Counted from the stretch's first letter, positions 7,251-15,818 are shown. The stretch is 43,081 nt of DNA from Alphaproteobacteria bacterium (GCA_013316395.1 WSMU01000003.1:1-43081), one strand, 5' to 3'. Notes: generated by a model from the sequence alone, not told the origin. Program-made: numbers and translations.

Positions 7251-8480
7251 ATGAAGAATATAGCGGGTGTTTTTGCAGTTTCTTTTATCGCGATTATGTC
7301 TGTGGTTGCGGCCCATGCAGATGTTGCTTCTACGGATTTGGTTGATAGACGATTTGAAGCGTTGGCTACGGTGGCAAGTACGGGCTCTTATAACGATTTG
7401 ACGAATAAGCCGACAATTCCCGCGGCTCAGGTTCAGCCGGACTGGAATGCAACCACGGGTATGGGGGCGATAAAAAATAAGCCTACGTTGGGCGCGCTGG
7501 CATCGAAAGCGTCGGTTACAAGTGCGGAGATTACAGACGGCACTATTGTAAATGCGGATATTTCCGCAACAGCCGGGATTGCGCCTTCAAAGATTAACAT
7601 AGATAAGCTTACTACATATGATACCACGCATACAGACAATGATGAGCGAATCCCTTCAGTAAAGGTGGTAGAGAGCATTGCCGCCGTATCTGCGGATGCT
7701 GCGCTTGTCGCCGCTAAGAATGTATATCAGGTTAAGTCTAATGCGAATTACCAGATGGGTTCAGCAAATGGGGCTTGGACTACGATGAGTGGTTCTCAGC
7801 AAAATGCTTTGAATTCTGGCATTACAACGGCAAAAGTAACCAAGTACGATAATTATGCCACAGGTAAGCAAGATACTTTGACCCCTGGGAGTAATGGAAA
7901 TATTAAAGGGGCTGGTAGTGTGACTGTGACTAAGGATGCCTCTGGTGTTATAACCGTATCTGGAACAGACACAAATACAGTTACAACAGCGACAACAACC
8001 GGTACCGGAAATGTTGTTTCTGCTATTACGGCAAATAACGGTGCGCTTACGGTTACAAAAGGCGTTACAGCGGCAACACCTGGTGATATTACAAATGCTA
8101 TAAACGCGTTGGATGTTGCGGCATCAACCGCGGCTGGAAATGTCGTTACAAATGTTAGTCAGACAGATGGAAAAATTTCTGTAACAAAGGGAACAATAAG
8201 TGTTCCGACTGTGAATAACGCTACGCTGACAATTAAGCAGGGGGGAGCTGTTAAGGGTACTTTTACCGCGAACCAGGCCACCGCGGCAACAATTGAGTTA
8301 ACTGATAATAATACAACATATACGGCCAGCGGTTCAAATGGTGTTTCTGCATCAGTTAGTGGTACGTCGGTGAACGTATCCGGTGTATCCGCAACGCGTG
8401 ATGCGGTTGGGGTGGCAAAGCTGGGAGTTATTCCGGTTGGAACCACTGGTACGGCAACCGCTACTATTTGGGTTGAATAA
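7251..8480 (+). CDS. secreted fibre protein with phage-tail-like repeats, copy 2
   Basis: Identical 409-residue protein to that at 4421-5650, including signal peptide, NKPTIP units and the IWVE C-terminus. It brings its own promoter and terminator, so the duplication should double the dose of this product. No divergence between copies is visible, so the event is very recent, kept identical by conversion, or an assembly effect. Confidence 0.8.
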   Translation: MKNIAGVFAVSFIAIMSVVAAHADVASTDLVDRRFEALATVASTGSYNDLTNKPTIPAAQVQPDWNATTGMGAIKNKPTLGALASKASVTSAEITDGTIVNADISATAGIAPSKINIDKLTTYDTTHTDNDERIPSVKVVESIAAVSADAALVAAKNVYQVKSNANYQMGSANGAWTTMSGSQQNALNSGITTAKVTKYDNYATGKQDTLTPGSNGNIKGAGSVTVTKDASGVITVSGTDTNTVTTATTTGTGNVVSAITANNGALTVTKGVTAATPGDITNAINALDVAASTAAGNVVTNVSQTDGKISVTKGTISVPTVNNATLTIKQGGAVKGTFTANQATAATIELTDNNTTYTASGSNGVSASVSGTSVNVSGVSATRDAVGVAKLGVIPVGTTGTATATIWVE

Positions 8481-8540
8481 AGTTTCCCGCAAGGGGGGAG
8501 TCTGGAGGAGGGCGTCTTGGCGCCCCATAAGGAGAGAAGA

Positions 8541-8566
8541 CAGCGGCCACGGCCGCTGGTTTTTTA
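8541..8566 (+). terminator. intrinsic terminator after fibre gene, copy 2
   Basis: Exact repeat of the stem and T-run at 5711-5736. Confidence 0.8.
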
Positions 8567-8589
8567 TTCGATTAAAATGGTGCTGCGGA

Positions 8590-9162
8590 CTATAGCAGCA
8601 TCATCAAGCCAATACCCAGTCCTGCTGCGACAATCGCGAACATGGTAAGTGGCCAGAAATATTTTTTTACGATTGCATTTGCCTGTTCCTGGAAGCGCCA
8701 CAGCAGTGCCGCCACCAGCGCAAAGCGCGCGGTGCGGAACACCGCCGATACACCCAGGAATAGGGCCGCCGGGAATCCCATAAAGCCCGCGCATATCGCC
8801 ATTAGTTTGTAGGGAATTGGGGTAAAGGCGGTCAGAACTATTATAAATAGGCCATGCTTTATGAACAACTGCTGAGCCATTTCAAATTTTTCCATTGTGG
8901 CAAAGTTTTCAATCAGCCATATTCCGACAGAATCAAACAGCCAGAAACCAATAAGGTATGCGATTGCGCCGCCTATCAATGAACCGGCGGCGGCGGCGAT
9001 TGTTATCGGTATCGCCCGGCGACGGTTTGCGATAATGGGTGGTGTCATGAATACTTCGGGCGGGACAAATAAAAATATTGATTCACATATTGTTAAAACA
9101 AAAACTATCCATGCATAGGCTGGATGTTCTGATTTTTTAAGAATAGATTCTATAAGTTTCAT
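8590..9162 (-). CDS. yqaA: YqaA/DedA-family membrane protein, copy 2
   Basis: Identical 190-residue copy of the gene at 5760-6332, with the same FTPIPYK core and R-x-x-RF motif. This copy is the one divergent from intact rbfA. Its promoter (TTGTAA 9221-9216, TACAAT 9198-9193) is repeated too, so both copies should be expressed. Confidence 0.85.
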   Translation of the reverse strand: MKLIESILKKSEHPAYAWIVFVLTICESIFLFVPPEVFMTPPIIANRRRAIPITIAAAAGSLIGGAIAYLIGFWLFDSVGIWLIENFATMEKFEMAQQLFIKHGLFIIVLTAFTPIPYKLMAICAGFMGFPAALFLGVSAVFRTARFALVAALLWRFQEQANAIVKKYFWPLTMFAIVAAGLGIGLMMLL

Positions 9163-9189
9163 TTTTCCCCCGATTTCTCAAAATTTTTC

Positions 9190-9221
9190 TTGATTGTACA
9201 TAAATTTAGTCTAATTTACAA
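9190..9221. promoter_or_regulatory. overlapping divergent promoters, yqaA and rbfA (copy 2)
   Basis: Same pair of sites as 6360-6391, here between yqaA copy 2 and the intact rbfA. Confidence 0.55.
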
Positions 9222-9247
9222 ATCATAAGTACAAAAAAGATAACAAT

Positions 9248-9610
9248 ATGCAGAAAAAACGTACAAATTCAAATCGACCCGACCGCATTGCGGCCAAGGT
9301 TCAGGTGCTGGTTGCGGAAATATTGCGTGATAATTATGGAGAGGACCCCATTTTGCGCGGGGTATCGCTGGTAGGGGCGGTGGCGCATGGCGGTTTGCAG
9401 TTTGTGCGGTTGTATTATTATTCGCGAAACGAAGACATTGCCGCGGTGCAAAAGCGCCTGGACGAGGTTGTGCGGACTGTTCGCTTTGAGTTGGCGGCCA
9501 GAATGAATCAAAAGTATGTTCCTGATATTCGTTTCGAATATGATGATACGCTGGAGCGGGCCGAGCGTATTGATGAATTGTTGGAGAATATTGCGAATGA
9601 AAAGATATAA
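9248..9610 (+). CDS. rbfA: 30S ribosome-binding factor A
   Basis: A 120-residue protein of normal RbfA length. The N-terminus (RPDRIAAKVQVLVAEIL) and the later RLDEVVRTVRFELAARMNQKYVPDIRFEYDDTLERAERIDELL match the family's KH-type fold and its conserved R-x-E-L-x-x-R end. RbfA binds the 30S neck near the 5' end of 16S rRNA and assists late small-subunit maturation and cold adaptation. This is the only full-length copy; its first 38 codons are duplicated in the fusion at 6418. The last 14 bases overlap the next gene, suggesting translational coupling. Confidence 0.92.
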   Translation: MQKKRTNSNRPDRIAAKVQVLVAEILRDNYGEDPILRGVSLVGAVAHGGLQFVRLYYYSRNEDIAAVQKRLDEVVRTVRFELAARMNQKYVPDIRFEYDDTLERAERIDELLENIANEKI

Positions 9611-10067
9611 CGATTTTATACCAAAAGGCGATGTGCATTTATGTTCTAGTGTTACGGACAGTTTGTTGCGGGATTTCTATATGATTGCCAATCAAACACG
9701 CCCGAATAATGCAGAGATGATTTTTAAAACACTGCAGCATGAAGTACATGATCTGCATCATATTCTGCTGGTATATAAGATGCGCGATTATGTATATGGG
9801 TTTATCTCAGGTCATCTTATTCCAGGGAACGACAATGTTCAGGCAGAAGCTCGTATAAACTGGCTGTTTGTGGAACCGATAGCACAGAAAAAAGGCATAG
9901 GTTCAAAGCTTATCTCTGGATTTGAGAATCATTTAAAAGAAGTTTGGAAGGTATATCGGATACAGGTTCAGCCAGTGCCAACTTTACAGTCCAAGAATTT
10001 TTATACCAAGCATGGATATGCTCCGGGAATTATACCGTATCTGTATGCAAAAGATTTGTCGCGCTGA
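9597..10067 (+). CDS. GNAT-family N-acetyltransferase
   Basis: A 156-residue protein starting MKRYNDFIPKG at 9597, inside the end of rbfA; the in-frame upstream start at 9516 would read through rbfA and is rejected. The acetyl-CoA-binding motif A is visible as Q-K-K-G-I-G-S-K-L (Q/R-x-x-G-x-G/A), and the C-terminal NFYTKHGYAPG matches the GNAT strand/helix that follows. Substrate cannot be told from sequence. The coupling to rbfA could suggest a ribosome-related target, but that is only context. Confidence 0.8.
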   Translation: MKRYNDFIPKGDVHLCSSVTDSLLRDFYMIANQTRPNNAEMIFKTLQHEVHDLHHILLVYKMRDYVYGFISGHLIPGNDNVQAEARINWLFVEPIAQKKGIGSKLISGFENHLKEVWKVYRIQVQPVPTLQSKNFYTKHGYAPGIIPYLYAKDLSR

Positions 10068-10130
10068 TAATACAGAAAATCCCATAAAAAACCGATTGCA
10101 AGTTTTAATATACTGGTGTACCATTGCCGC

Positions 10131-11921
10131 ATGAGCCAGAATAATATTAGAAACTTTGCAATAGTTGCACACATAGACCACGGTAAATCCACTTTATCCG
10201 ACAGATTGATTGAGTTCACAGGCGGCCTGGCATCGCGTGAAATGAAGGCCCAGGTTTTGGACTCTATGGATATAGAGCGCGAGCGTGGCATTACAATCAA
10301 GGCCCAGACAGTACGTCTTAGCTACAAGGCAAACGATGGGCAGGTATATCAGCTTAATTTAATGGATACGCCCGGGCATGTCGATTTCTCGTATGAGGTA
10401 TCGCGTTCTTTGGCCGCGTGTGAAGGGGCGCTGGTTCTGGTTGATGCAACCCAGGGGGTTCAGGCACAGACGTTGGCGAATGCTTATCTGGCATTGGATA
10501 ATGATTTGGAAATGCTGCCTGTTTTAAACAAGGTAGACCTGCCGTCAAGCGATGTTGACGCGGTGCGGGAACAAATTGCGGATGTTATCGGACTGGATGC
10601 GTCCCAGGCGCTGGCTGTTTCTGGTAAGACGGGGGCGGGTGTTCCCGAACTGCTGGAGGAGATTGTTCAAAAGCTGCCTGCGCCGCGGGGGAATGAAAAT
10701 GCGCCGACGCGCGCGTTACTGGTCGATTCGTGGTATGATTCATATCTGGGTGTTGTGATATTGGTGCGTGTTGTTGACGGAAAGTTGGCACGTGGTCAAA
10801 AAATTAAATTCATGGCCACCGGGGCGGAGTATGTTGTAGATAAAATCGGATACTTTACGCCCAAAATGGTTAATACAGAAGAGCTTAAGACCGGTGAAAT
10901 TGGTTTTATTATTACAGGTATGAAGACCATACATGACTGTAAGGTTGGTGATACTATCTTAGATGTTCGTGGTGGCGGGGATGCATTGCCCGGGTTTAAG
11001 CCATCGATTCCCGTTGTATTTTCATCATTCTTTCCGGTAGAAGCCGATGATTATCCAGCATTGCGTGAAAGTGCAGAGAAGCTGGCGTTAAATGATGCAT
11101 CGTTTATGTTTACGACGGAAAAATCATCTGCGCTGGGCTTTGGTTTGCGATGCGGATTTTTGGGCCTGCTGCATATGGAAATCATAAGCGAGCGTTTGTC
11201 GCGTGAATTTAATTTGACGCTTATTAACACTGTTCCCAGTGTGCTCTACAAGCTGTATCTGCGTGGTGGTGACGTTATGGATTTGGAAAACCCTGCGGAT
11301 ATGCCGGAACCTACAAAAATAGAACGGATAGAAGAACCTTGGGTGCGTGCAACAATTATGATGCCCGATAAATACATGGGTGGGATTATGGCCCTGTGCT
11401 CGGAGCGGCGCGGTATTCAGGAAAATATTTCCTATGTCGGAAACCGTGCGGTTTTGGTATATCTGTTACCGCTGGCGGAAATAGTTTTTGATTTTTATGA
11501 CCGGGTAAAATCGATATCTTCTGGTTATGCGTCTTTTGATTACGTATTGCAGGGATATCAGGCATCGGATTTGGTAAAGGTATCTATTTTGGTAAATGAC
11601 GAAAATGTTGAGCCACTGTCGTTTATGTGTCACCGCAGTTTTGCAGAAAAGCGCGGGCGCCAGATTGTGGAAAAACTAAAAGACCTTATACCGCGACACC
11701 AGTTTAAAATACCGTTGCAGGCGGCAATCGGTGGAAAAATTATAGCGAGAGAGACTATTGCGGCATACCGCAAGGATGTTACCGCAAAATGTTACGGTGG
11801 GGATATAACACGTAAGCGCAAGTTGCTGGAAAAGCAAAAAGAAGGCAAAAAGCGTATGCGTACGTTCGGCAGTGTTGAGATACCGCAGAGTGCATTTATC
11901 AACGCGCTAAAAGTAAGTTAA
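10131..11921 (+). CDS. lepA: elongation factor 4 (LepA), ribosome-associated GTPase
   Basis: A 596-residue protein matching the family length. The ATG at 10131 (MSQNNIRNFAIVAHIDHGKST) is chosen over a GTG 15 bases upstream because the usual LepA N-terminus is short. The G1 motif AHIDHGKST is at about residues 13-21, with DTPGHVDF near 81, NKVDLP near 135, and the LepA-specific C-terminal domain ending in RKRKLLEKQKEGKKRM. LepA binds 70S ribosomes, promotes back-translocation in vitro and affects 30S biogenesis. No strong ribosome binding site is visible. Confidence 0.95.
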   Translation: MSQNNIRNFAIVAHIDHGKSTLSDRLIEFTGGLASREMKAQVLDSMDIERERGITIKAQTVRLSYKANDGQVYQLNLMDTPGHVDFSYEVSRSLAACEGALVLVDATQGVQAQTLANAYLALDNDLEMLPVLNKVDLPSSDVDAVREQIADVIGLDASQALAVSGKTGAGVPELLEEIVQKLPAPRGNENAPTRALLVDSWYDSYLGVVILVRVVDGKLARGQKIKFMATGAEYVVDKIGYFTPKMVNTEELKTGEIGFIITGMKTIHDCKVGDTILDVRGGGDALPGFKPSIPVVFSSFFPVEADDYPALRESAEKLALNDASFMFTTEKSSALGFGLRCGFLGLLHMEIISERLSREFNLTLINTVPSVLYKLYLRGGDVMDLENPADMPEPTKIERIEEPWVRATIMMPDKYMGGIMALCSERRGIQENISYVGNRAVLVYLLPLAEIVFDFYDRVKSISSGYASFDYVLQGYQASDLVKVSILVNDENVEPLSFMCHRSFAEKRGRQIVEKLKDLIPRHQFKIPLQAAIGGKIIARETIAAYRKDVTAKCYGGDITRKRKLLEKQKEGKKRMRTFGSVEIPQSAFINALKVS

Positions 11922-11942
11922 TCAAATATAAGGAATAGTCAG

Positions 11943-12377
11943 ATGTTTGCAAATTTTGTTCAAAAGTGGAATGCATTTAAGGCAGATTTTGAAGAATATA
12001 AAAAGTTGCGTCGTATTGCATCTATTGCAAAGCGTAATTTGTTAGAGCTTCGTGGAAAAATAACAGTGTTTATTTCAATGGATGAAAAAATTTCTCGCAA
12101 GCGCTGTATTCAATCAAAACTGTTGGAGGTGCCGAGAAGGGACGTATGTGATACTGTCTTGGAGCCGGCCGGTGCTCATTATGTTCAGTGTGAACACTAT
12201 TGCCCAAATTTTCGTGCTGTCAAAGATAAGGAAAATGCTCAGCCCTGCACGGATACAGCATGTCCGTGTTATGCCGCAAACAAAGCCTATGCAGAAGCGG
12301 CGGTTCAATATACGGATGCGGTAAAAAAGCGTCGTGCGTTTTGGAACAAAAATAATACAAACGTAAAACAGATGTAA
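11943..12377 (+). CDS. unknown 144-residue protein with Cys clusters
   Basis: Not recognised. There is no signal peptide. The N-terminal half is basic and helical (FVQKWNAFKADFEEYKKLRR). The second half has seven cysteines, grouped as a lone CDTV, then CEHYC, then CTDTACPC, suggesting a metal site. The C-terminus is basic. It starts 21 bases after lepA behind AAGGAATAG and may be cotranscribed with it. The next gene begins 12 bases after its stop. Confidence 0.65.
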   Translation: MFANFVQKWNAFKADFEEYKKLRRIASIAKRNLLELRGKITVFISMDEKISRKRCIQSKLLEVPRRDVCDTVLEPAGAHYVQCEHYCPNFRAVKDKENAQPCTDTACPCYAANKAYAEAAVQYTDAVKKRRAFWNKNNTNVKQM

Positions 12378-12389
12378 GCGGGGGCGGCT

Positions 12390-13397
12390 GTGGCTCATCA
12401 GTTCTATTTTAACCCATATATTCTGGATAATTTGCCGGCACCAAATTCGGGCTTTGACGTTGTCCAGGATATATCAGAGCCACGATTGAGAATGTATGTC
12501 ACAAGCCGCGGTGTAAAAACTTTCTTTGTACGCAAGCGCATCGGTGGTCGCGACCGAAGAATTATAATCGGAAATTATCCAGATATGGATATAGAGCAGG
12601 CCCGTGATAGTGTTTCATCTGTGTTGGCAAGTGCGGCGGAAAAGCCAAAGACGCGTCGTCGTAAAATCTCGTTTGGAAGACTAACAGATATGTATCTAAA
12701 CGAACGTGTTCGACGCAGCGAAGATGGAATGGTAAAACTGCGGCGTGCGATTGAACGGCACTTAGGCGAATTAGATGAGAAAAATATTTCCGAAGTAACA
12801 TTTGAAGATGTCATGGATGTGATTGGCTCCATCCATGGTGCGGCGATTGCGCGTCGCATGCAGGAACTGGTTCAGAGTATTTTTAAATATGCTCTCGAGA
12901 CGGGATATATAAAAGAAAATCCCATTTCCAAAATGCCAAAAGTTACGCAGCATCGACGTGTCCGGCCATTAACTAAATCCGGGATAGTTAGATTGATTGC
13001 CGCAATTGACGACGAGCCGTCGCCGGTTCTACGTGCTGCGTTTATGATGCTGGTATATGGATTCGCGCCAAAGTCGCAGGTGTTTTCGATGCGCTGGTCT
13101 GATTTGGATTTCAATCATTATATGTGGGGCGCGCGCCCGCTATCGGATGCCGCGGCCGTATTGCTGCAGGATTTGCCGCAGGACGGGAACTGGGTTTTTT
13201 CCGTGCGCGGTCGTATGCGCTTAACAGACCCGCGTGTGGCCTGGCGTCGTGTGGTTGCCGCGGCTGGAATTCCGAATTTAACAATGGATGATGTGCATAA
13301 ATTTATGATGCGACATTTGGTTTGGGCATCGGGCGCCGAAGACTTGCGCACAAATATGAATGAGCTGATTGATGAAATAAATTCTTCAAACATATAA
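12390..13397 (+). CDS. tyrosine-recombinase-like protein, probably catalytically inactive
   Basis: A 335-residue protein with the layout of P4/CP4-type integrases. An Arm-binding domain comes first (about 20-85: GVKTFFVRKRIGGRDRRIIIGNYPDMDIEQAR), then a SAM-like core-binding domain (about 90-190) and a shortened catalytic domain. The first catalytic Arg, expected in G-x-R-x-x-E before RWSDLDF, is missing (GFAPKSQV, residues 224-231). The H-x-x-R box reads HKFM at residue 303. I see no L-G-H or nucleophilic Tyr before the early C-terminus. The frame is intact, which argues for a domesticated DNA-binding protein rather than a decaying gene. It overlaps no att-like repeat. Confidence 0.8.
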   Translation: MAHQFYFNPYILDNLPAPNSGFDVVQDISEPRLRMYVTSRGVKTFFVRKRIGGRDRRIIIGNYPDMDIEQARDSVSSVLASAAEKPKTRRRKISFGRLTDMYLNERVRRSEDGMVKLRRAIERHLGELDEKNISEVTFEDVMDVIGSIHGAAIARRMQELVQSIFKYALETGYIKENPISKMPKVTQHRRVRPLTKSGIVRLIAAIDDEPSPVLRAAFMMLVYGFAPKSQVFSMRWSDLDFNHYMWGARPLSDAAAVLLQDLPQDGNWVFSVRGRMRLTDPRVAWRRVVAAAGIPNLTMDDVHKFMMRHLVWASGAEDLRTNMNELIDEINSSNI

Positions 13398-13405
13398 ATA
13401 TCGTT

Positions 13406-13435
13406 TTGTCAAGTTTTGTTATCGTTTGTTATAAT
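13406..13435 (+). promoter_or_regulatory. promoter region of acpP
   Basis: TTGTCA (13406-13411), an 18-base spacer and a perfect TATAAT (13430-13435) fit sigma70. A second TTGACA at 13439-13444 could be a tandem promoter, but its -10 (around 13462) is poor. Confidence 0.6.
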
Positions 13436-13524
13436 TTCTTGACACCAATGCCATAAAATGATAGCGTTAAGTAATGACACGCCCAGAGCAGGGCCACACA
13501 TTTAACTGAAACAAAGGAAAAAAA

Positions 13525-13758
13525 ATGACAACTTTTGAAAAAGTAAAAAAAATCGTAGCTGATAAGCTGGGCGTTGACGAAGCAAAAGTCACCGAAACAG
13601 CTGCATTCGTAAACGATTTGGGTGCTGATTCTTTGGACGTTGTTGAATTCGTTATGGAAGTTGAAAAAGAATTCGATATTACAATTCCTGACGAAGAAGC
13701 CGCGAAACTGGCAACAGTTGGCGATGCGGTTAAATACATCGAATCCCACAAAAAATAA
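13525..13758 (+). CDS. acpP: acyl carrier protein
   Basis: A 77-residue acidic protein with the phosphopantetheine attachment motif GADSLD (Ser36), the standard length and the usual helix II sequence EFVMEVEKEFD. It carries growing acyl chains in fatty acid synthesis as a thioester. A strong AAGGAAAAAA ribosome binding site precedes it. It stands directly before fabF, the common arrangement, but with its own terminator, so acpP is made in excess. Confidence 0.97.
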   Translation: MTTFEKVKKIVADKLGVDEAKVTETAAFVNDLGADSLDVVEFVMEVEKEFDITIPDEEAAKLATVGDAVKYIESHKK

Positions 13759-13790
13759 TTTTTGTTAGGGTATTTTATCGTGAGATAAAC

Positions 13791-13829
13791 AAATCCGTCG
13801 CAATGTATTTTTGTTGGCGGATTTTTTTC
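13791..13829 (+). terminator. intrinsic terminator after acpP
   Basis: AAATCCGTC pairs with GGCGGATTT (one G-U pair) and is followed by TTTTTCT. It would give a short acpP transcript. Confidence 0.7.
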
Positions 13830-13896
13830 TGTATTTTCGCCGGCCAAAGGTTTATTATATGGCCATAGACAGATAAGTATAAAAGGAATATAGAAA

Positions 13897-15150
13897 ATGA
13901 GAAGAGTAGTTATAACAGGCATGGGAATCGTATCACCGGTCGGTACCGGGATTGAACATGCGTGGAAAAATATTTTGGAGGGTAAATCCGGCGTTCGTAA
14001 AATTGACACGTTTGATGCGTCTGATTGCGCATCCCAGATTGCCGGTTTGCCTGTATGCGGGACAGAGCCCGGTCAGTATAACCCCGACAGTGTTGTTGAA
14101 CCGCGCGACCAGCGCAAAATGGACAAGGGTATTGTTTATGGTGTTGTTGCCGCAGACGAGGCAATGCGCGATGCGGGGCTGATTGACTATACCGGCGACA
14201 AAGAACGTATCGGTGTATCGATTGGTATGGGTATCGGTGGTTTGAATACAATTTATGATAATTGTGTTGAATTATATACCGGTGGCCCGCGTCGTATCAG
14301 CCCATTCTTTATCCCAAAATGCATTATTAACATGACAGCTGGACATGTATCCATTCGTTATGGACTAAAAGGGCCGAACTTATCCGTTGTAACGGCGTGT
14401 GCATCTGCGGCGCATTCAATCGGCGAAGCCGCGCGTCTGATTCAGCATGGCGATGCAGATATTATGCTGGCCGGTGGGTCCGAGGCGGCGGTTGGTAAAA
14501 TCGGCGTTGCCGGATTTTCAGCGATGAAGGCACTGTCAACGCGTAATGATGAACCGGAAAAAGCATCCCGTCCATGGGACAAGGGGCGCGACGGCTTTAT
14601 TATGGCCGAAGGCGCCGGTATTTTGGTTTTGGAAGAATATGAACATGCCAAGGCACGCGGTGCAAAAATTTATGCCGAGGTTGCAGGATACGGTATGTCT
14701 GGCGATGCGTATCATATCACTGCGCCGGCCGAAGGCGGCGAGGGCGGCCTGCGCGCGATGAAGGCGGCTTTGCGTGATGCAAATCTGACACCGGCCGATG
14801 TTGACTATATCAATGCGCATGGAACATCGACGGGCCTGGGTGACATTGGTGAATTAACAGCTGTAAAAGGGTTGTTTGGCGACCTGCCGGTTTCCATGTC
14901 ATCTACTAAATCTATGACGGGGCATCTGTTGGGCGCAGCTGGCGCGGTAGAGGCTATATTCTGCACGTTGGCGATTCGTGACGGTATTGCGCCGGCGACA
15001 ATCAATCTGGAAGATCCGGTTGACGAAGTTGGCAACTTTGACCTGGTTCCGAACAAGGCTAAAAAGCGCAAACTCGATGTTGCAATCAGTAACAGTTTCG
15101 GTTTTGGTGGCACAAATGCGTCCCTGGTTCTGAAAAAGGTTACAGAATAA
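13897..15150 (+). CDS. fabF: beta-ketoacyl-ACP synthase II
   Basis: A 417-residue thiolase-fold enzyme that condenses malonyl-ACP with acyl-ACP, releasing CO2, in fatty acid elongation. The Cys-His-His triad is visible: Cys168 in VVTACASAAH, His308 in NAHGTST and His343 in SMTGHLLGAAG, with the conserved Lys338. Length and the FGGTNASLVL ending fit FabF. Small deviations (TACASA for the usual TACATG, and TSTGLGD for TSTPxGD) are probably lineage-specific. A terminator follows. Confidence 0.95.
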   Translation: MRRVVITGMGIVSPVGTGIEHAWKNILEGKSGVRKIDTFDASDCASQIAGLPVCGTEPGQYNPDSVVEPRDQRKMDKGIVYGVVAADEAMRDAGLIDYTGDKERIGVSIGMGIGGLNTIYDNCVELYTGGPRRISPFFIPKCIINMTAGHVSIRYGLKGPNLSVVTACASAAHSIGEAARLIQHGDADIMLAGGSEAAVGKIGVAGFSAMKALSTRNDEPEKASRPWDKGRDGFIMAEGAGILVLEEYEHAKARGAKIYAEVAGYGMSGDAYHITAPAEGGEGGLRAMKAALRDANLTPADVDYINAHGTSTGLGDIGELTAVKGLFGDLPVSMSSTKSMTGHLLGAAGAVEAIFCTLAIRDGIAPATINLEDPVDEVGNFDLVPNKAKKRKLDVAISNSFGFGGTNASLVLKKVTE

Positions 15151-15155
15151 TAAAA

Positions 15156-15178
15156 AGCCCCAAAACGGGGCTTTTTTA
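15156..15178 (+). terminator. intrinsic terminator after fabF
   Basis: GCCCC and GGGGC stem followed by TTTTTT. Confidence 0.85.
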
Positions 15179-15318
15179 GTGTAGAAACAATTTGTTAAAA
15201 AGAAAAAACGGTGCCTATTCAAAAGGACCGTTTTCCTACATTGTTATTTTTAATAATTTTATCCCAGATTTTCGCTATATGTCAACCCAAAAAATTGCCG
15301 AAAAAAAACGGTGGTTTT

Positions 15319-15816
15319 ATGTTCAAGAAAGTTGTTGTGTTGGCGATTGTTGCGCTGTTGTGTTGGGAAAATAATTCGTTGGGTGGACGTTTGGTGCAAT
15401 GCTGTTTTCGAAAGAACGAGGAAGGCATATTTGCGCCTGTTACGGCGGAATCCTGCTCAAAATGTCCGCCCGGATGCAATGATTTATGCGATGAAGGGGG
15501 GCTTGACCCGATTCTGACATGTGGGGATGAATGTAAAGGGCTGACTGATTGGAGCGCCCCTAATGGAGTTTTGATAACAAAAGCTACTTATCAAACCCGC
15601 TGTAATGTTACATATTGTGAGTATAGGTGTATTGCGGGGTATTATGGACGCGGAAAAAATTGTATGGCGTGTCCAGGCTCTTTTTTGTTATCGGGAAATG
15701 GTGAGGTTGGAACCAGCAATGTGGGGGCGACACTAATAACGCAGTGCTATTCCGTATCCGGTAAAGATACATCTGGAAATTTTGTCTTTTCGCCCGCGTG
15801 TTTCTATTCGGAATAA
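15319..15816 (+). CDS. secreted Cys-rich protein (local family member 1)
   Basis: A 165-residue protein. The ATG at 15319 starts a signal peptide (MFKKVVVLAIVALLCWENNS); the GTG at 15211 would bury it. About 17 cysteines lie in the mature part. The C-terminal signature is shared with the genes at 15846 and 39300-38818: CEYRC-x3-GYYG-x-G-x-x-C-x-x-CP, a Gly/Thr stretch, T-Q-CYSVSG, then D-x-SG-x-F and a final C-F/Y-Y-S-E/D. Disulfide-stabilised, so periplasmic or extracellular. It does not have the structured leader found for the other two; a weak hairpin lies at about 15206-15234. Function unknown. Confidence 0.75.
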   Translation: MFKKVVVLAIVALLCWENNSLGGRLVQCCFRKNEEGIFAPVTAESCSKCPPGCNDLCDEGGLDPILTCGDECKGLTDWSAPNGVLITKATYQTRCNVTYCEYRCIAGYYGRGKNCMACPGSFLLSGNGEVGTSNVGATLITQCYSVSGKDTSGNFVFSPACFYSE

Positions 15817-15818
15817 AG

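Larger units (their letters stand above)
6531..9360 (+). repeat. tandem duplication, copy 2 (2,830 bp)
   Basis: Exact repeat of 3701-6530. Identity with copy 1 runs to 9362 and breaks at 9363 (T where copy 1 has C at 6533), then eight more bases match. The endpoints therefore share GG-Y-ATCGCTGG, an 11-base near-match between the fibre gene and rbfA that probably seeded the event. Confidence 0.95.

Noticed and set aside
1..8480. Prophage tail region
   Set aside because: Fibre style is phage-like, but the proteins have Sec signal peptides and there are no capsid, portal, terminase, tape-measure or lysis genes.
9516..9596. Longer GNAT protein start
   Set aside because: It would overlap rbfA by 95 bases with no family similarity in the added part.
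10116..10130. GTG start for LepA
   Set aside because: Adds residues not seen in the family; the ATG at 10131 gives the usual N-terminus.
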